A DNA stretch of 64,000 bases from Ktedonobacteria bacterium (GCA_027459785.1 DAIDGU010000038.1:31906-95905); one strand, 5' to 3'; shown: positions 53,783 to 63,367, numbered from the stretch's first letter. Program-made: numbers and translations. Notes: generated by a model not told the origin, from the letters alone.

Positions 53783-55153
53783 TCAGGGCGATTCACGGGT
53801 TTCCGCCGCCTGGCGTAGAGCCTGCAATGCCGCGCTGTAGCGCACGGGGTAGGGCGCTGCCGGGCGCAGGGCGCGATAGGCTGGCGGCAGCGCAACCAGG
53901 TCGGCGGCGGCGTGGGCCATCGCGTCCTTGATGGTGGCGTGCGCGAAGGGATCATGCAGCGTAGCGCCGTCAATGGCAGGCTGTAAGAGGGGGGTATAGC
54001 CGGGGGGCAGGGATTCACCGTCGAGGGTGACGAGATCGGCACTGAAGTCGGGGGCGCGCGCGACGCACTTGCGACCGGGCCAGGTGGTTTTGCCTTCCGC
54101 CGTCTTGATGGCGGGGTGCTGCCCCTGGCCGTCTTCGCGCGCGACCCAGGCGAGCTTATAGACGCCGCCGAGCGCGCCGCCCTCCACGCCCTCGGCCACC
54201 TCGCCCAGCCCGTTCACCAGCGCCGTCCCCACGCCGAAGGCGTCGATGGGTGCGCCCCGCGCCACCAGCCGCGCGATCTGCCATTCGTCCAGATCGCCGG
54301 AGGCGAGGATCTGCGTCGCGGTCAGGCCGGCGGCGTCGAGGATGGTGCGCACCTGGCGGCTGAGGTCATCCAGGTCGCCGGAGTCGAGCCGAACGGCGAC
54401 GAGTTCGTGGCCCAGCGTCGCCTGCGCCCAGCGCCCGACCTCGGCAGCCAGCTCCGCGCCATGCACGGTGTCATACGTATCCAGCAGCAGGCGGAAGCGC
54501 GGATGCGCGGCGGCGACGGCGCGGAAGGCAGCGGCCTCGCTGGGGAAAAGCTGTACCAGCGCGTGGGGCATGGTGCCACTGGCAGGGATCGCATATTCAG
54601 CGGCGGCAGCCAGGAGCGATGTGCTGGCGCAACCACCGATCCGCGCGGCATAGGCGGCGACGAGGGGTGCCTGGGCGCGGCGGAAGCCGAACTCCGCCAC
54701 CGGGCGGCCCGCCGCCGCCTGCACGATGCGCGCCGCCTTGGTGGCGACCAGCGTGGCCGTGTTGAACGCCTGTAAGATGCCGGATTCCACCATCAGCGCC
54801 TCGCGGAAAGGCGCGGTGACGCGCAGGATCGGCGTGCCGGGGAAAACCAAGCGGCCCTCCGGCACCGCCAGCACCGATCCGGTGAAGCGCAGCCGCGCCA
54901 GTTCCGCCAGGAAGGCGGCGGGGTAGCCCATCTCGCGCAAGAGTGCCAGTGATGCTTCCCCGTAATGGAAGTCGCGGATGAAGCGCAACGCCGCGTTCAC
55001 CCCCGCCGCCACCAGATATGCGCCGCCGAAGGGGGCCGTGCGCACGAAGACATCGAAGGTGCAGACGGGATTATGCCCCGCGTGCCAGGCGATATAGGCG
55101 GCGTCGGGATGATATTGGTCGGTCCACAGGCCAGGATCGAACTTCACGCGCAA
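53783..55153 (-). CDS. pncB: Nicotinate phosphoribosyltransferase
   Basis: The 456-residue protein contains LWTDQYHPDAAYIAWHAG near the start, GRPVAEFGFRRAQAP, LLLDTYDTVHGAELA and VRLDSGDLDDLSRQVRTILD, all hallmarks of NAPRTase. It converts nicotinate and PRPP to nicotinate mononucleotide in NAD salvage. No nicotinamidase gene is adjacent. Confidence 0.95.
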   Translation of the reverse strand: MRVKFDPGLWTDQYHPDAAYIAWHAGHNPVCTFDVFVRTAPFGGAYLVAAGVNAALRFIRDFHYGEASLALLREMGYPAAFLAELARLRFTGSVLAVPEGRLVFPGTPILRVTAPFREALMVESGILQAFNTATLVATKAARIVQAAAGRPVAEFGFRRAQAPLVAAYAARIGGCASTSLLAAAAEYAIPASGTMPHALVQLFPSEAAAFRAVAAAHPRFRLLLDTYDTVHGAELAAEVGRWAQATLGHELVAVRLDSGDLDDLSRQVRTILDAAGLTATQILASGDLDEWQIARLVARGAPIDAFGVGTALVNGLGEVAEGVEGGALGGVYKLAWVAREDGQGQHPAIKTAEGKTTWPGRKCVARAPDFSADLVTLDGESLPPGYTPLLQPAIDGATLHDPFAHATIKDAMAHAAADLVALPPAYRALRPAAPYPVRYSAALQALRQAAETRESP

Positions 55154-55425
55154 GCCCCTTTACAGCAATTCGCCGTGCCAGCCAAGTACAGCAGATCGCC
55201 ACCGCAAAAGGGCCAGCCGTGCTTGTGCCACACATTCTCATCATAGTATAAAACATGCAGGCCACGCGCGACGGTACTTGTTCACAGGGGCAGGTGAGGC
55301 GAAGGGCGCTTCTTGCCAGTTGCGCCCGATTCTGGTATCCTGGCGCTACTATGATCGTCTCTATAGATCAGACGCGATCAGACATTCCCCTGGCATTATC
55401 TCTCGGCCCACGAAAGGAGCCTGCA

Positions 55426-56166
55426 ATGGCGCATCCGAAAGTGCCGCAAGGCGTCGCCAAGTTCGCATCGATGAATATCGTGTGGGGGCTGCTCGCCCTC
55501 GCCTCTTATCTGGTGTTGCCGTGGGTGCGCAACGCCCCGGCAGCGTCGCGGCAAGGGTTTTGCTATTCGTTCGCCTTCCTCCAGAGTTTTAATGGTGCGA
55601 ATACGACCACCGGCTTTTGTTACACCATCCAAGTCGCCCAACATGGATTGCAACTTGGCATGGGCGCTAAAGCGCAGGCGGGCGATCCGCTCTCGCTGCT
55701 GTTCTTGCTGTTGGTGCTGCTGATTCCCGTCGCGGCGATTGGCGCGGTCGTCCTGGGGTTCATCGCGCGGGCGCGCAATGCATCGCGGGTGGAAACGAAC
55801 CTGAATATCGCTACCGCCATCGTGGGCATCGCTGGCACAGTGGTGATGTTCATTCCGTTGGTCGCCGAACAAGCGGAAACGCAGCAAAAGTTCTTATTCG
55901 CCGCCGTCATCGTCGTGGCGACCACCATCGTTTCACGCATCCAGAAGCAACTGCGCAAACTGTTTCAGGATCATCCCACTATCGCCAGTGTGGGGCTGCT
56001 GGTCGTCGCGTATCTGACGATCTATCTGGCCAGCCAAATCACCTTCGAGGCGATCATCCTGACGCAGATCGGCGTGTGGTTGGCGCTGATCGCCTTCGTC
56101 ATTTCGCTCTACGCCGCGTATCGCACCCGGCGCGAAGCCTGGGCCGCGCGCAAAGGCAAACGTTAG
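55426..56166 (+). CDS. Membrane protein of unknown function, about five helices
   Basis: The 246-residue protein has hydrophobic segments at about residues 18-35, 88-113, 125-143, 150-170 and 185-232. The first extracytoplasmic loop contains two Cys (GFCYSF and GFCYTI). No family is recognised. The start ATG 55426 has AAAGGAG 6 nt upstream. The stop TAG shares its G with the start of the next gene, so the two are coupled. Confidence 0.78.
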   Translation: MAHPKVPQGVAKFASMNIVWGLLALASYLVLPWVRNAPAASRQGFCYSFAFLQSFNGANTTTGFCYTIQVAQHGLQLGMGAKAQAGDPLSLLFLLLVLLIPVAAIGAVVLGFIARARNASRVETNLNIATAIVGIAGTVVMFIPLVAEQAETQQKFLFAAVIVVATTIVSRIQKQLRKLFQDHPTIASVGLLVVAYLTIYLASQITFEAIILTQIGVWLALIAFVISLYAAYRTRREAWAARKGKR

Positions 56167-56855
56167 TGGACCCAGCACTGCCTGATCCGTTTGTGTCCCT
56201 CGCCTCCGGTGGCACGGAGATCTACCTCATCCGGCATGCCGACGCGGTGCCGGAGGCGGACGAGATCATGGCGGGCGATTACGACGCGCAGCCGCTGAGC
56301 GCGCTGGGTCGCGCCCAGGCCGCCGCGCTGGCGGCGCGTTTGCGCGCGGTGCCATTCGCCGCCGTCTATTGCAGCCCCATCTTGCGCACCCGCCAGACGG
56401 CGGAGGCGATTGCCGCTGGCACAGACCTGCCGGTGATCCTTGATCCGGAGCTGCGCGAGGTGGATCTGCGCGGCGTGCGGCCCGACCTGCCGCCGGATCT
56501 GTCGCCCGCAGAGCGCATCACCCGGCTGCATGGCTACCTGCACGCGATCGTCGCCCAGGCGCTCGCCGCCGGTGTGTGGGCAGCCATCCCCGGCGTGGAA
56601 CCCGCCGCGCAGGTGCGGGCGCGCATGCAGGGCGCGCTGCGGCGCATCGCCGCGCGCCATCCGGGCCAGCGCGTCGCCGCCGTCAGCCACAGCGGCGCGA
56701 TCAACGCCGCCCTCGCCGCTGCGCTCGATCTCCCGCGCGACTTCTTTGTCCCCGTCGCCAACTCCTCGATCTCGATCATTCGCGTGCGCGGCGACGCGCG
56801 CCTGGTGCTGACGGTCAACGATCACGCTCACCTGGCCGCTCTGCGCGTCGAATGA
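56166..56855 (+). CDS. Histidine phosphatase family protein
   Basis: The 229-residue protein has the phosphohistidine loop as LIRHADAVPEAD, the RHA variant of RHG, as in SixA. It also has LSALGRAQAAALAARL, VYCSPILRTRQTAEAI and a second catalytic His in AAVSHSGAINAAL. It is a phosphomonoesterase of the phosphoglycerate-mutase superfamily; the substrate is unknown. The start GTG 56166 overlaps the TAG stop of the preceding membrane protein by one base. Confidence 0.9.
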   Translation: MDPALPDPFVSLASGGTEIYLIRHADAVPEADEIMAGDYDAQPLSALGRAQAAALAARLRAVPFAAVYCSPILRTRQTAEAIAAGTDLPVILDPELREVDLRGVRPDLPPDLSPAERITRLHGYLHAIVAQALAAGVWAAIPGVEPAAQVRARMQGALRRIAARHPGQRVAAVSHSGAINAALAAALDLPRDFFVPVANSSISIIRVRGDARLVLTVNDHAHLAALRVE

Positions 56856-57182
56856 GAGCCGTTTCTGGTAAACCCTATGCCTAGCAGACTAGGGCAAACA
56901 GGCATGGCGGCCCCACGGGAAAGACGGCGGACAGGAATGTCCGCCCCACGATGATCATTGTCCGCCCCACGATGAGAGTGTCTGCCCCACGACCATCGGG
57001 AGGACAGACATTCTTGTCTGTCACCTGGCGGACAGGAATGTCCGCCCCACAATGAGAGTGTCCGCCCCACGCTGAAATGATCGCCGTCTGATCGCCCCTC
57101 GCCAGCGCCGATGGGATGGAGGGGCAGGGCGACCACAAGGGTACGCCCCTACATGTGTTCGCCCTGGGGTGGGGCCACCGCG
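56856..57182. repeat. Cluster of REP-like hairpins plus a 30-bp repeat copy
   Basis: Hairpins lie at 56926-56945 and 57027-57046 (GGCGGACA/TGTCCGCC, GGAA loop) and 57003-57022 (GACAGACA/TGTCTGTC, TTCT loop). Half sites of the form TGTCCGCCCCAC lie between them. A copy of the GGGCGACC repeat is at about 57125-57152. No gene is supported. Confidence 0.8.
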
Positions 57183-59420
57183 TCACTCCGTCGGCGTGAT
57201 CGCCAGGCGCAGGGTCACGCTCCAGCGGTCGCCCGCCGCCAGATCCAGCGGCCAGAGGAGGACGGTGCAGGAACACTGGTAACTGCGCTCGAAGCCCGCC
57301 TCGGAGTTCGAGACCGTTTCGACGGGGAAGCGCCAGAGGTCCGCCGGTGTGCCAGGCGTCAACTCCACGCGCACACCCACGCCGGCGTTGACCAGCGCCA
57401 CGGAGCGGATGCCCTCCGCCGTGCCGGCGGCGTCCAGCGCGGCGTCTTGCGCCGGCTTGCAGCCGTCGATCTCGTACCAGGCGGCGGGGTTGCCCCCACC
57501 GCCCAGCATGCCCCAGTTGCTTGCAACGGCGAAGCGCGTGCGCAGCCGGCGTGTGCTGGTATTGTGCAGCGTGTAGGTGACGAGCAGTTCGGCGATATCC
57601 TTGCCCATTGCGATACTTTTGACTAACCGCAAGGGCTGGGCGTCCTTGCCGGCGCGCACGGTGCCATCGCGCACCAATTCCACCACCAGCCCCGCCGCGT
57701 CGGTGACGGTCACGTGCTGCGTGAAGGGGGCGGCGGCGAAGTCGCCCTGGTCGGTATAGTGCATGGTCACGAGATCTTGCCAGGTTGTCTTGGCGCTGAG
57801 AAAGTGTTCGCGCAGCAGCGCCCGCCGATATGGATCGTAGTGCAGCAGCTTATCCAGCCCTGGCTCCTTCGCCTGGACGATATCGTGAATCGATGCGGCA
57901 GGTTCATCGCGGGCGCGCTCCTGCGCCGCGTAATCCACCGGCACCTCCGGCGCGGCCTTGGGATCGTGGGGAGGAACGATGCGCACCTGGCCGGTGAGCA
58001 GCTTGCTGTGATACGCCTCCGGGCGGCGGGCGAGCGTATCCACGACATTGAAGGGGCGCTGCTTCCAGTCCCACTCGAAGATCGCGCCGCCATCATGGGG
58101 CGCGATATACACATCCATCTGCGGCCCCTCGATCAGCAGTTCGTCGCGCCCGTCGCAGTCGAAATCGGTCAGCGTCGCCGCCAATCCCGCCGCGGGCAAC
58201 GCGGCATCCGCGATGGCCTCCGCGCGGATCAGATGCTGGTAGATCGCCGAACGGATGTCGGCCAGGTAGAGGCCGCCGAAGACGCCGTGCCAGTAACCAC
58301 AGTTGCACTGCCCCTGCCAGAGTTCATCCAGCGCGGCCTGCGTCTTATTCGGCCCCAGCAGCGCGGCGGCGTCGCGGACTTTATTATGCACGCGCAGCAT
58401 CTTCTTGTGGAAATTGTTCGCTTCGGGATATTTCGCAGCGAAGTTGCGCCACGAACCTCCGTGCAGGAAGCCCATCAGGTCTGTCTGGCCTTCCGCCTTC
58501 AGGTCATGGTTCACGCGGGCGAAAAGCGCGGAACGTTCCGCCGGCAGCGCCCACTCCATCATCTCGGCATACGACGCCGTCGGCACGTAGACACGCCCCA
58601 GCGGCGCGGTGCGCGCTAGATATTCGCTGGGATGCACCATTTCCAGCCAGTCGGTGTTCTCCTCGAAGAGCGTCATCAGGCGCTCCATATAGCCGTGCCG
58701 CCACAAGCGATCATAGGTGTCGGGCCAGGAGCCGAACTTTTCGCCATCGTCAGCCAATACCACCAGGCGCGGCGCACCCTGCGCCTCGTCATGCAGCCGG
58801 CGCAAGGCGGATTCTACGGTTGCCAGGGAGCGCCAGGGAATCAGATCGCGGCTCAACTTGGGGTTCGGCACCAGCCGCAGCGGGTGGCCCTGATCTTCCG
58901 TGATGTAATAGCCAAAGAGATCATCACCGGCCAGGCCGGACATCAGGAAATGCGTGTCATCCAGGATGGTGTAACGCACGCCAGCGTGCGCCAGCCCGCT
59001 CGGCAGTGTCGGTTCCCACACGCGCTCCGTCAGCCACAGCCCCGTGGGATCATAGCCGAAGTGCTGGCGAATGGCGGCGTTCATCTTCATGATCTGTCCA
59101 TGCAGGTCGAAGGCCGGCAGGATCGGCAAGATCGGCTCGTAATAGCCGCTGGTGATCATCTCTACCTGGCCACGCGCCACCAGTGCCGCCACGCGCGCCA
59201 CGTAATCGGGATGCTCCGCCAGCAGCCAGTCCAGCAGGGGACCGCTATAGTGTAAAGTGACGCGCGCCTGGGGATGGCGCTCGAACAGATCGATCAACGG
59301 CGCATAGCAAACGTCATACACTTGCGCGAAGACCCAGGGGAAATTGCCAACCGGCTGATGCTGATGCAACACCCAGCTGAATGAAAGCTTGTGTGCCACG
59401 GGGGAATCGCTCCTCGTCAC
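57183..59420 (-). CDS. GH57 4-alpha-glucanotransferase-type enzyme with DUF1925/DUF1926 domains
   Basis: The 745-residue protein begins with WVLHQHQPVGNFPWVF, the GH57 opening. It has the catalytic Glu in LWLTERVWEPTLP and the Asp in VVLADDGEKFGSWPDTY, then a middle helical domain (GQCNCGYWHGVFGGLYLADIR) and a C-terminal beta domain. This three-part layout matches thermophilic 4-alpha-glucanotransferases, which move maltooligosaccharides between glucans; amylase activity is also known in the family. It is cytoplasmic, with no signal peptide. Confidence 0.93.
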   Translation of the reverse strand: MTRSDSPVAHKLSFSWVLHQHQPVGNFPWVFAQVYDVCYAPLIDLFERHPQARVTLHYSGPLLDWLLAEHPDYVARVAALVARGQVEMITSGYYEPILPILPAFDLHGQIMKMNAAIRQHFGYDPTGLWLTERVWEPTLPSGLAHAGVRYTILDDTHFLMSGLAGDDLFGYYITEDQGHPLRLVPNPKLSRDLIPWRSLATVESALRRLHDEAQGAPRLVVLADDGEKFGSWPDTYDRLWRHGYMERLMTLFEENTDWLEMVHPSEYLARTAPLGRVYVPTASYAEMMEWALPAERSALFARVNHDLKAEGQTDLMGFLHGGSWRNFAAKYPEANNFHKKMLRVHNKVRDAAALLGPNKTQAALDELWQGQCNCGYWHGVFGGLYLADIRSAIYQHLIRAEAIADAALPAAGLAATLTDFDCDGRDELLIEGPQMDVYIAPHDGGAIFEWDWKQRPFNVVDTLARRPEAYHSKLLTGQVRIVPPHDPKAAPEVPVDYAAQERARDEPAASIHDIVQAKEPGLDKLLHYDPYRRALLREHFLSAKTTWQDLVTMHYTDQGDFAAAPFTQHVTVTDAAGLVVELVRDGTVRAGKDAQPLRLVKSIAMGKDIAELLVTYTLHNTSTRRLRTRFAVASNWGMLGGGGNPAAWYEIDGCKPAQDAALDAAGTAEGIRSVALVNAGVGVRVELTPGTPADLWRFPVETVSNSEAGFERSYQCSCTVLLWPLDLAAGDRWSVTLRLAITPTE

Positions 59421-59693
59421 GTCCGTGGGCGGACGCCATGATGCATGCGCCGCATGCTATCACCATTGTATCATCCATGCGCGGTGGGGCGATAGCGCGG
59501 CACGGCTTCAGAATATTTGCTCACGCTTTATAGCACGTGAGCCATGTCTAAACTGGCGCAACCATAGCCACCTCATCCACTCCGGCCACCTGCGTGTATA
59601 CAGTGATCACACATCGTCGCTTCAGCAACAGTCCGGCAAAGGACATGACACGCAAGCCACGAAAGTGTGGTGCAATTTGATGCAGGAGGACAT

Positions 59694-60809
59694 ATGGCGA
59701 CGACGAGCAAATCTGTTGTGCAAGAAGTAGCCCCCGCTAGCAGCCGCGAGGCGCTCATTGCGGGCGTGATCCTGGTGGTGGCGCTGGTGACGGCGCTGGT
59801 GGCGGCCCATGTCAAAGTTGACCTCTTGTTGCCGCTGGGCATGATCTTGATGACGGCGCTGGCCTTTGCCAACGGGGCCAACGATGTCTCGAAGGCCATC
59901 GCCACGCTGGCGGGCAGCGGCGTGACGGACTATCGCCGCGCGATCATCTGGGGCGGCATCTGCACGACACTGGGATCGCTGTGTTCGGCCTTCCTGGCGA
60001 CGGCACTCATCGGCACGTTTACGACCGGCTTCATCACCAGGGGCGTGCAACAGACGGAGATCTTCGCGCTGGCGGTGTTGGTGGGATCGATCCTGTGGGT
60101 GTTGCTGGCGACGCGCATCGCCATGCCCGTTTCCACGACGCACGCCATCACCGGCGCGCTGGTCTGTGTGGGCGCGGTCGTTTTCGGCGCGAACCACGTG
60201 CAGTGGGCGAATCTGGTGCAAAAGGTCGGTTTGCCGCTGCTGCTCAGTCCCTTCGTGGCGCTGGGCATCGCCTATGCGCTCACCTACCTTGTTTTGCCGC
60301 TGGCGCGGCGCAACGAGCGCGCGATGAATAATCTGCACTGGCTGTCGAGCGGGGCGACGGGGTTCTCGCGCGGGCTGAACGATTCGCCGAAAATGGTGGC
60401 GCTGGGCGTCGCCTTCTTCCTGATCACCGGCCACAACGCCAAGTTTCACGCGCCCTTCTGGCTCTTCGCGCTGGTGGCACTGGGCATCGGCGCGGGCAGC
60501 ATCATCGCCGGCCTGGCCGTCACGCGCACCCTGGCGGAAAAAGTGACGCGCATGAGCCACAGCGAGGGCTTCGCCGCGAACTTGACGACGGCGATCCTGG
60601 TGGCCGGCGCGTCGAACCTGGGTGTGCCGGTCTCCACGACGCACGTGAGTTCCGGCGCGATCATCGGCATCGGGCTGCGCGAGGGGACACGGCGCATTCA
60701 ATGGCGCGTGGTGCGCGACATGGTGCTGGCCTGGCTTGTCACCCTGCCGGCGGCGGGCGCGATCGGCATCTGCGCCTATTACCTTTTACGCTTTGTTCAC
60801 GGTGGCTAG
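59694..60809 (+). CDS. PiT family inorganic phosphate transporter
   Basis: The 371-residue protein has about ten membrane helices and the two PiT signature repeats, ALAFANGANDVSKAIATLAG and ATGFSRGLNDSPKMVALG. It also has the paired MPVSTTHAITGAL and VPVSTTHVSSGAIIG segments. It carries phosphate or metal-phosphate with protons or sodium. The start ATG 59694 follows AGGAGG. No PhoU-like (DUF47) gene is next to it. Confidence 0.95.
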   Translation: MATTSKSVVQEVAPASSREALIAGVILVVALVTALVAAHVKVDLLLPLGMILMTALAFANGANDVSKAIATLAGSGVTDYRRAIIWGGICTTLGSLCSAFLATALIGTFTTGFITRGVQQTEIFALAVLVGSILWVLLATRIAMPVSTTHAITGALVCVGAVVFGANHVQWANLVQKVGLPLLLSPFVALGIAYALTYLVLPLARRNERAMNNLHWLSSGATGFSRGLNDSPKMVALGVAFFLITGHNAKFHAPFWLFALVALGIGAGSIIAGLAVTRTLAEKVTRMSHSEGFAANLTTAILVAGASNLGVPVSTTHVSSGAIIGIGLREGTRRIQWRVVRDMVLAWLVTLPAAGAIGICAYYLLRFVHGG

Positions 60810-60897
60810 TAAGGTTTGCACACCACGCTTGACATTCGTTATCATCTGAACACGCTGCACAGCGGGTGCGCGTTGTTCGTCTAGTTTGAGGAGAACC

Positions 60898-62565
60898 ATG
60901 AAGCAGCAGCAATCGAAGGCTCCCGTCACCCCTACGCCGGCCAAGGTCAAACCTGCTCCACGCAAGAAGCAGGATGTCGATTACGTCTTCTACGAACTGA
61001 CGCGCAGCATTTGCCCCGAATGTCGGCGCGTCATCGACGCCCAGATCCTCTTGCGCAACAACAAAGTCTATATGCGCAAACGCTGCCCGGAACACGGCAC
61101 CTTCGAGGGGCTGGTGTATGGCGATGCGAAAGCCTATACCAGCGCGAGCCGCTTCAATAAACCCGGCACGATCCCCCTGGAATTCACGACCGACATCAAA
61201 GAAGGCTGCCCGCATGACTGCGGCCTCTGCCCCGATCACCAGCAGCACGCCTGCCTGGGCATCATCGAGGTCAACAGCGCCTGCAACATGGACTGCCCGC
61301 TGTGCTTCGCCAACGCCGGCGCGGGCTTCAATCTGACCTTGCAGGAGGTCGAGGGCATCCTGGATCACCTCATCGCAACAGAAGGTAATCCGGAGGTGGT
61401 GCAGCTTTCCGGCGGCGAACCGAGCATCCACCCGCAGATCATTCCGATGATTCGCGCGGCCAAAGAGCGCGGCATCAAGTACGTGATGCTCAACACCAAC
61501 GGCAAGCGCATCGCCGACGACGACAAGTTCTTGGCCGAACTCAACGAGGTGCGCCCGTCGATCTATTTCCAGTTCGACGGCTTTGCCAGCAAGACCTACG
61601 AGATCATTCGCGGCGAGCCAGACATCCTGCCACAGAAGCTACGCGCCTTGGATCGCCTGGCGGAGATCGGGCTGGGCGTCGTGCTGGTGCCGGCCATCGA
61701 CCGCACGATCAATCTGCACGAGGTCGGCGAAATCGTCAAGTTCGCCATCAAGCATCCCGCCGTCCACGGCATCAATTTCCAGCCGGCGTTTATGTCCGGT
61801 CGCCACGGCACCCACGATCCGATGAATCGGCTGACGATCCCCGACATCTTGCAGGCGATGGAGGAACAGACCGGCGGCATGTTCAAGGTGAGCGATTTCG
61901 TGCCGGTGCCATGCTGCTTCCCCACCTGCAACTCCGTCACCTACGCGCTGGTGGACGGCGAGGAGGTGTTGCCGCTGCCACGCCTGGTGCAGGTCGAAGA
62001 CTACCTGGACTACATCACGAATCGCGTCGTGCCGGATCTGGCGGGCAACATCAAGACCGCGCTGGAAGGGCTGTGGTCGTCGTCCGCGGTGCCAGGGACG
62101 GACAAGGCCGCGCAGCAGTTCGCGCTTTCGTGCGAGGCATGCGGCTTGCCGGAGGCGCTGGATATGGGGGCTTTCGCCAAGCAGGTCTTCATGATCATGC
62201 TGCAAGACTTCATGGATCCCTGGACCTTCAATCAGAAGAATCTGATGAAGTGCTGCAAAGAGATTTTGTTGCCCGACGGGAAGCAGATCCCCTTCTGCGC
62301 CTATAATAATGTCGGCTATCGAGAGCAGGCGCGCACGCAACTCGAAGCGCGCGAGCGCAAGCGCAACCAGGCGCGACGCGCAGGCGTCCCCTACACGCCG
62401 GAGCCGATCACGTTCGACTTCTCGCACAACGGCCAGCACTCGAATGGCAACGGTCATGGCAACGGCAACGGGCAGTTGATTCAGGTGCAGGCCGCCGCCG
62501 CGCCCGTGGCGGCGCAGCCGCGCGCCAGAGCGAAGAAAGTGGTGGCCGATGGACAGCAAGGTTGA
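60898..62565 (+). CDS. Radical SAM protein of the MJ0619/tetraether synthase (Tes)-like family
   Basis: The 555-residue protein has an N-terminal metal ribbon (SICPECRRVIDA, KRCPEHGTFEG), then a Cys group GCPHDCGLCPDHQQHAC and the radical SAM motif VNSACNMDCPLCFA (CX3CX2C). SGGEPSIHP, the SAM-binding GGE, follows, and extra Cys sites come later (VPCCFPTCNS, KCCKEILL, IPFCAYNN). The number and order of Cys groups match archaeal MJ0619-type enzymes, which couple lipid chains into tetraethers. Some bacterial relatives are annotated as pterin methylases. The C-terminus is a low-complexity Gly/Asn/His and Ala tail. It overlaps the next gene by 17 nt. Confidence 0.85.
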   Translation: MKQQQSKAPVTPTPAKVKPAPRKKQDVDYVFYELTRSICPECRRVIDAQILLRNNKVYMRKRCPEHGTFEGLVYGDAKAYTSASRFNKPGTIPLEFTTDIKEGCPHDCGLCPDHQQHACLGIIEVNSACNMDCPLCFANAGAGFNLTLQEVEGILDHLIATEGNPEVVQLSGGEPSIHPQIIPMIRAAKERGIKYVMLNTNGKRIADDDKFLAELNEVRPSIYFQFDGFASKTYEIIRGEPDILPQKLRALDRLAEIGLGVVLVPAIDRTINLHEVGEIVKFAIKHPAVHGINFQPAFMSGRHGTHDPMNRLTIPDILQAMEEQTGGMFKVSDFVPVPCCFPTCNSVTYALVDGEEVLPLPRLVQVEDYLDYITNRVVPDLAGNIKTALEGLWSSSAVPGTDKAAQQFALSCEACGLPEALDMGAFAKQVFMIMLQDFMDPWTFNQKNLMKCCKEILLPDGKQIPFCAYNNVGYREQARTQLEARERKRNQARRAGVPYTPEPITFDFSHNGQHSNGNGHGNGNGQLIQVQAAAAPVAAQPRARAKKVVADGQQG

Positions 62566-63367
62566 TGCCTTGGGCGTGGCCGACACGACCGAACTGAAGT
62601 CGTGCTGCGCGACGGTGTATCAGAGCGAGTGGGCGCGGGTGATCCTGGGTGACTCGTTTCATCCCGGCGGCCTGGCGCTGACGGAACACCTGGGCGCGAC
62701 CATCGGTCTGGCTCCCGGCCAGCGCCTGCTGGATGTCGCCTCCGGCCAGGGCGCGAGCGCGATCCGCCTCGCTGAGCGTTTCGGTTGCACCATCGTCGGC
62801 GTGGACTATGGCGACGAATCGGTGCGCAACGCGACGGCGGCGGCCACGGCGGCGGGCGTGGGGCAATTGGTGACGTTCCAGCAGGGCGATGCCGAGCGGC
62901 TGCCTGTCGCTGACGGCAGCTTCGACGCGGTGATCTGCGAATGCGCCTTCTGCACCTTCCCCGATAAGCCGACGGCGGCCAGCGAGTTCATGCGCGTGCT
63001 GAAGCCCGGCGGTCGCGTGGGCCTGTCGGATCTGACACGCAGCGGCGCTATTCCAACCGACCTACAAGGCTTGCTGGCGTGGATCGCGTGCATCGCCGAC
63101 GCTCAGCCGTTGGACGAATATGCGCGCTATCTACGCGAGGCCGGCCTCACCGTCAATCTGGTGGAAGCACACGACGACGCGCTGGCGGCGATGGTGCGCG
63201 AGATCCAGGGCAAGCTGCTGGGCGCGGAGATCATGGTCAAGCTCAAAAAGATCGATCTGCCGCCGACGGTGGACTTCGATCAGGCGAAGCGCATGGCCCG
63301 CGCCGCCGCCGAAGCCGTACAAGCCAAGCACTTCGGCTATGCGGTGCTGACGGCGACAAAACCGTAA
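62549..63367 (+). CDS. Cys-rich class I SAM methyltransferase coupled to the radical SAM gene
   Basis: The 272-residue protein has a Rossmann methyltransferase core (RLLDVASGQGASAIRLAERF, IVGVDYG, RLPVADGSFDAVICECAFCTFPD, VLKPGGRVGLSDL). Unusual cysteines sit at the N-terminus (LKSCCATVY) and after strand 4 (CECAFC), placed much as in arsenite methyltransferases, though I do not claim that activity. The start ATG overlaps the radical SAM gene by 17 nt, so the pair is translated together and likely acts on the same pathway. Confidence 0.88.
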   Translation: MDSKVDALGVADTTELKSCCATVYQSEWARVILGDSFHPGGLALTEHLGATIGLAPGQRLLDVASGQGASAIRLAERFGCTIVGVDYGDESVRNATAAATAAGVGQLVTFQQGDAERLPVADGSFDAVICECAFCTFPDKPTAASEFMRVLKPGGRVGLSDLTRSGAIPTDLQGLLAWIACIADAQPLDEYARYLREAGLTVNLVEAHDDALAAMVREIQGKLLGAEIMVKLKKIDLPPTVDFDQAKRMARAAAEAVQAKHFGYAVLTATKP

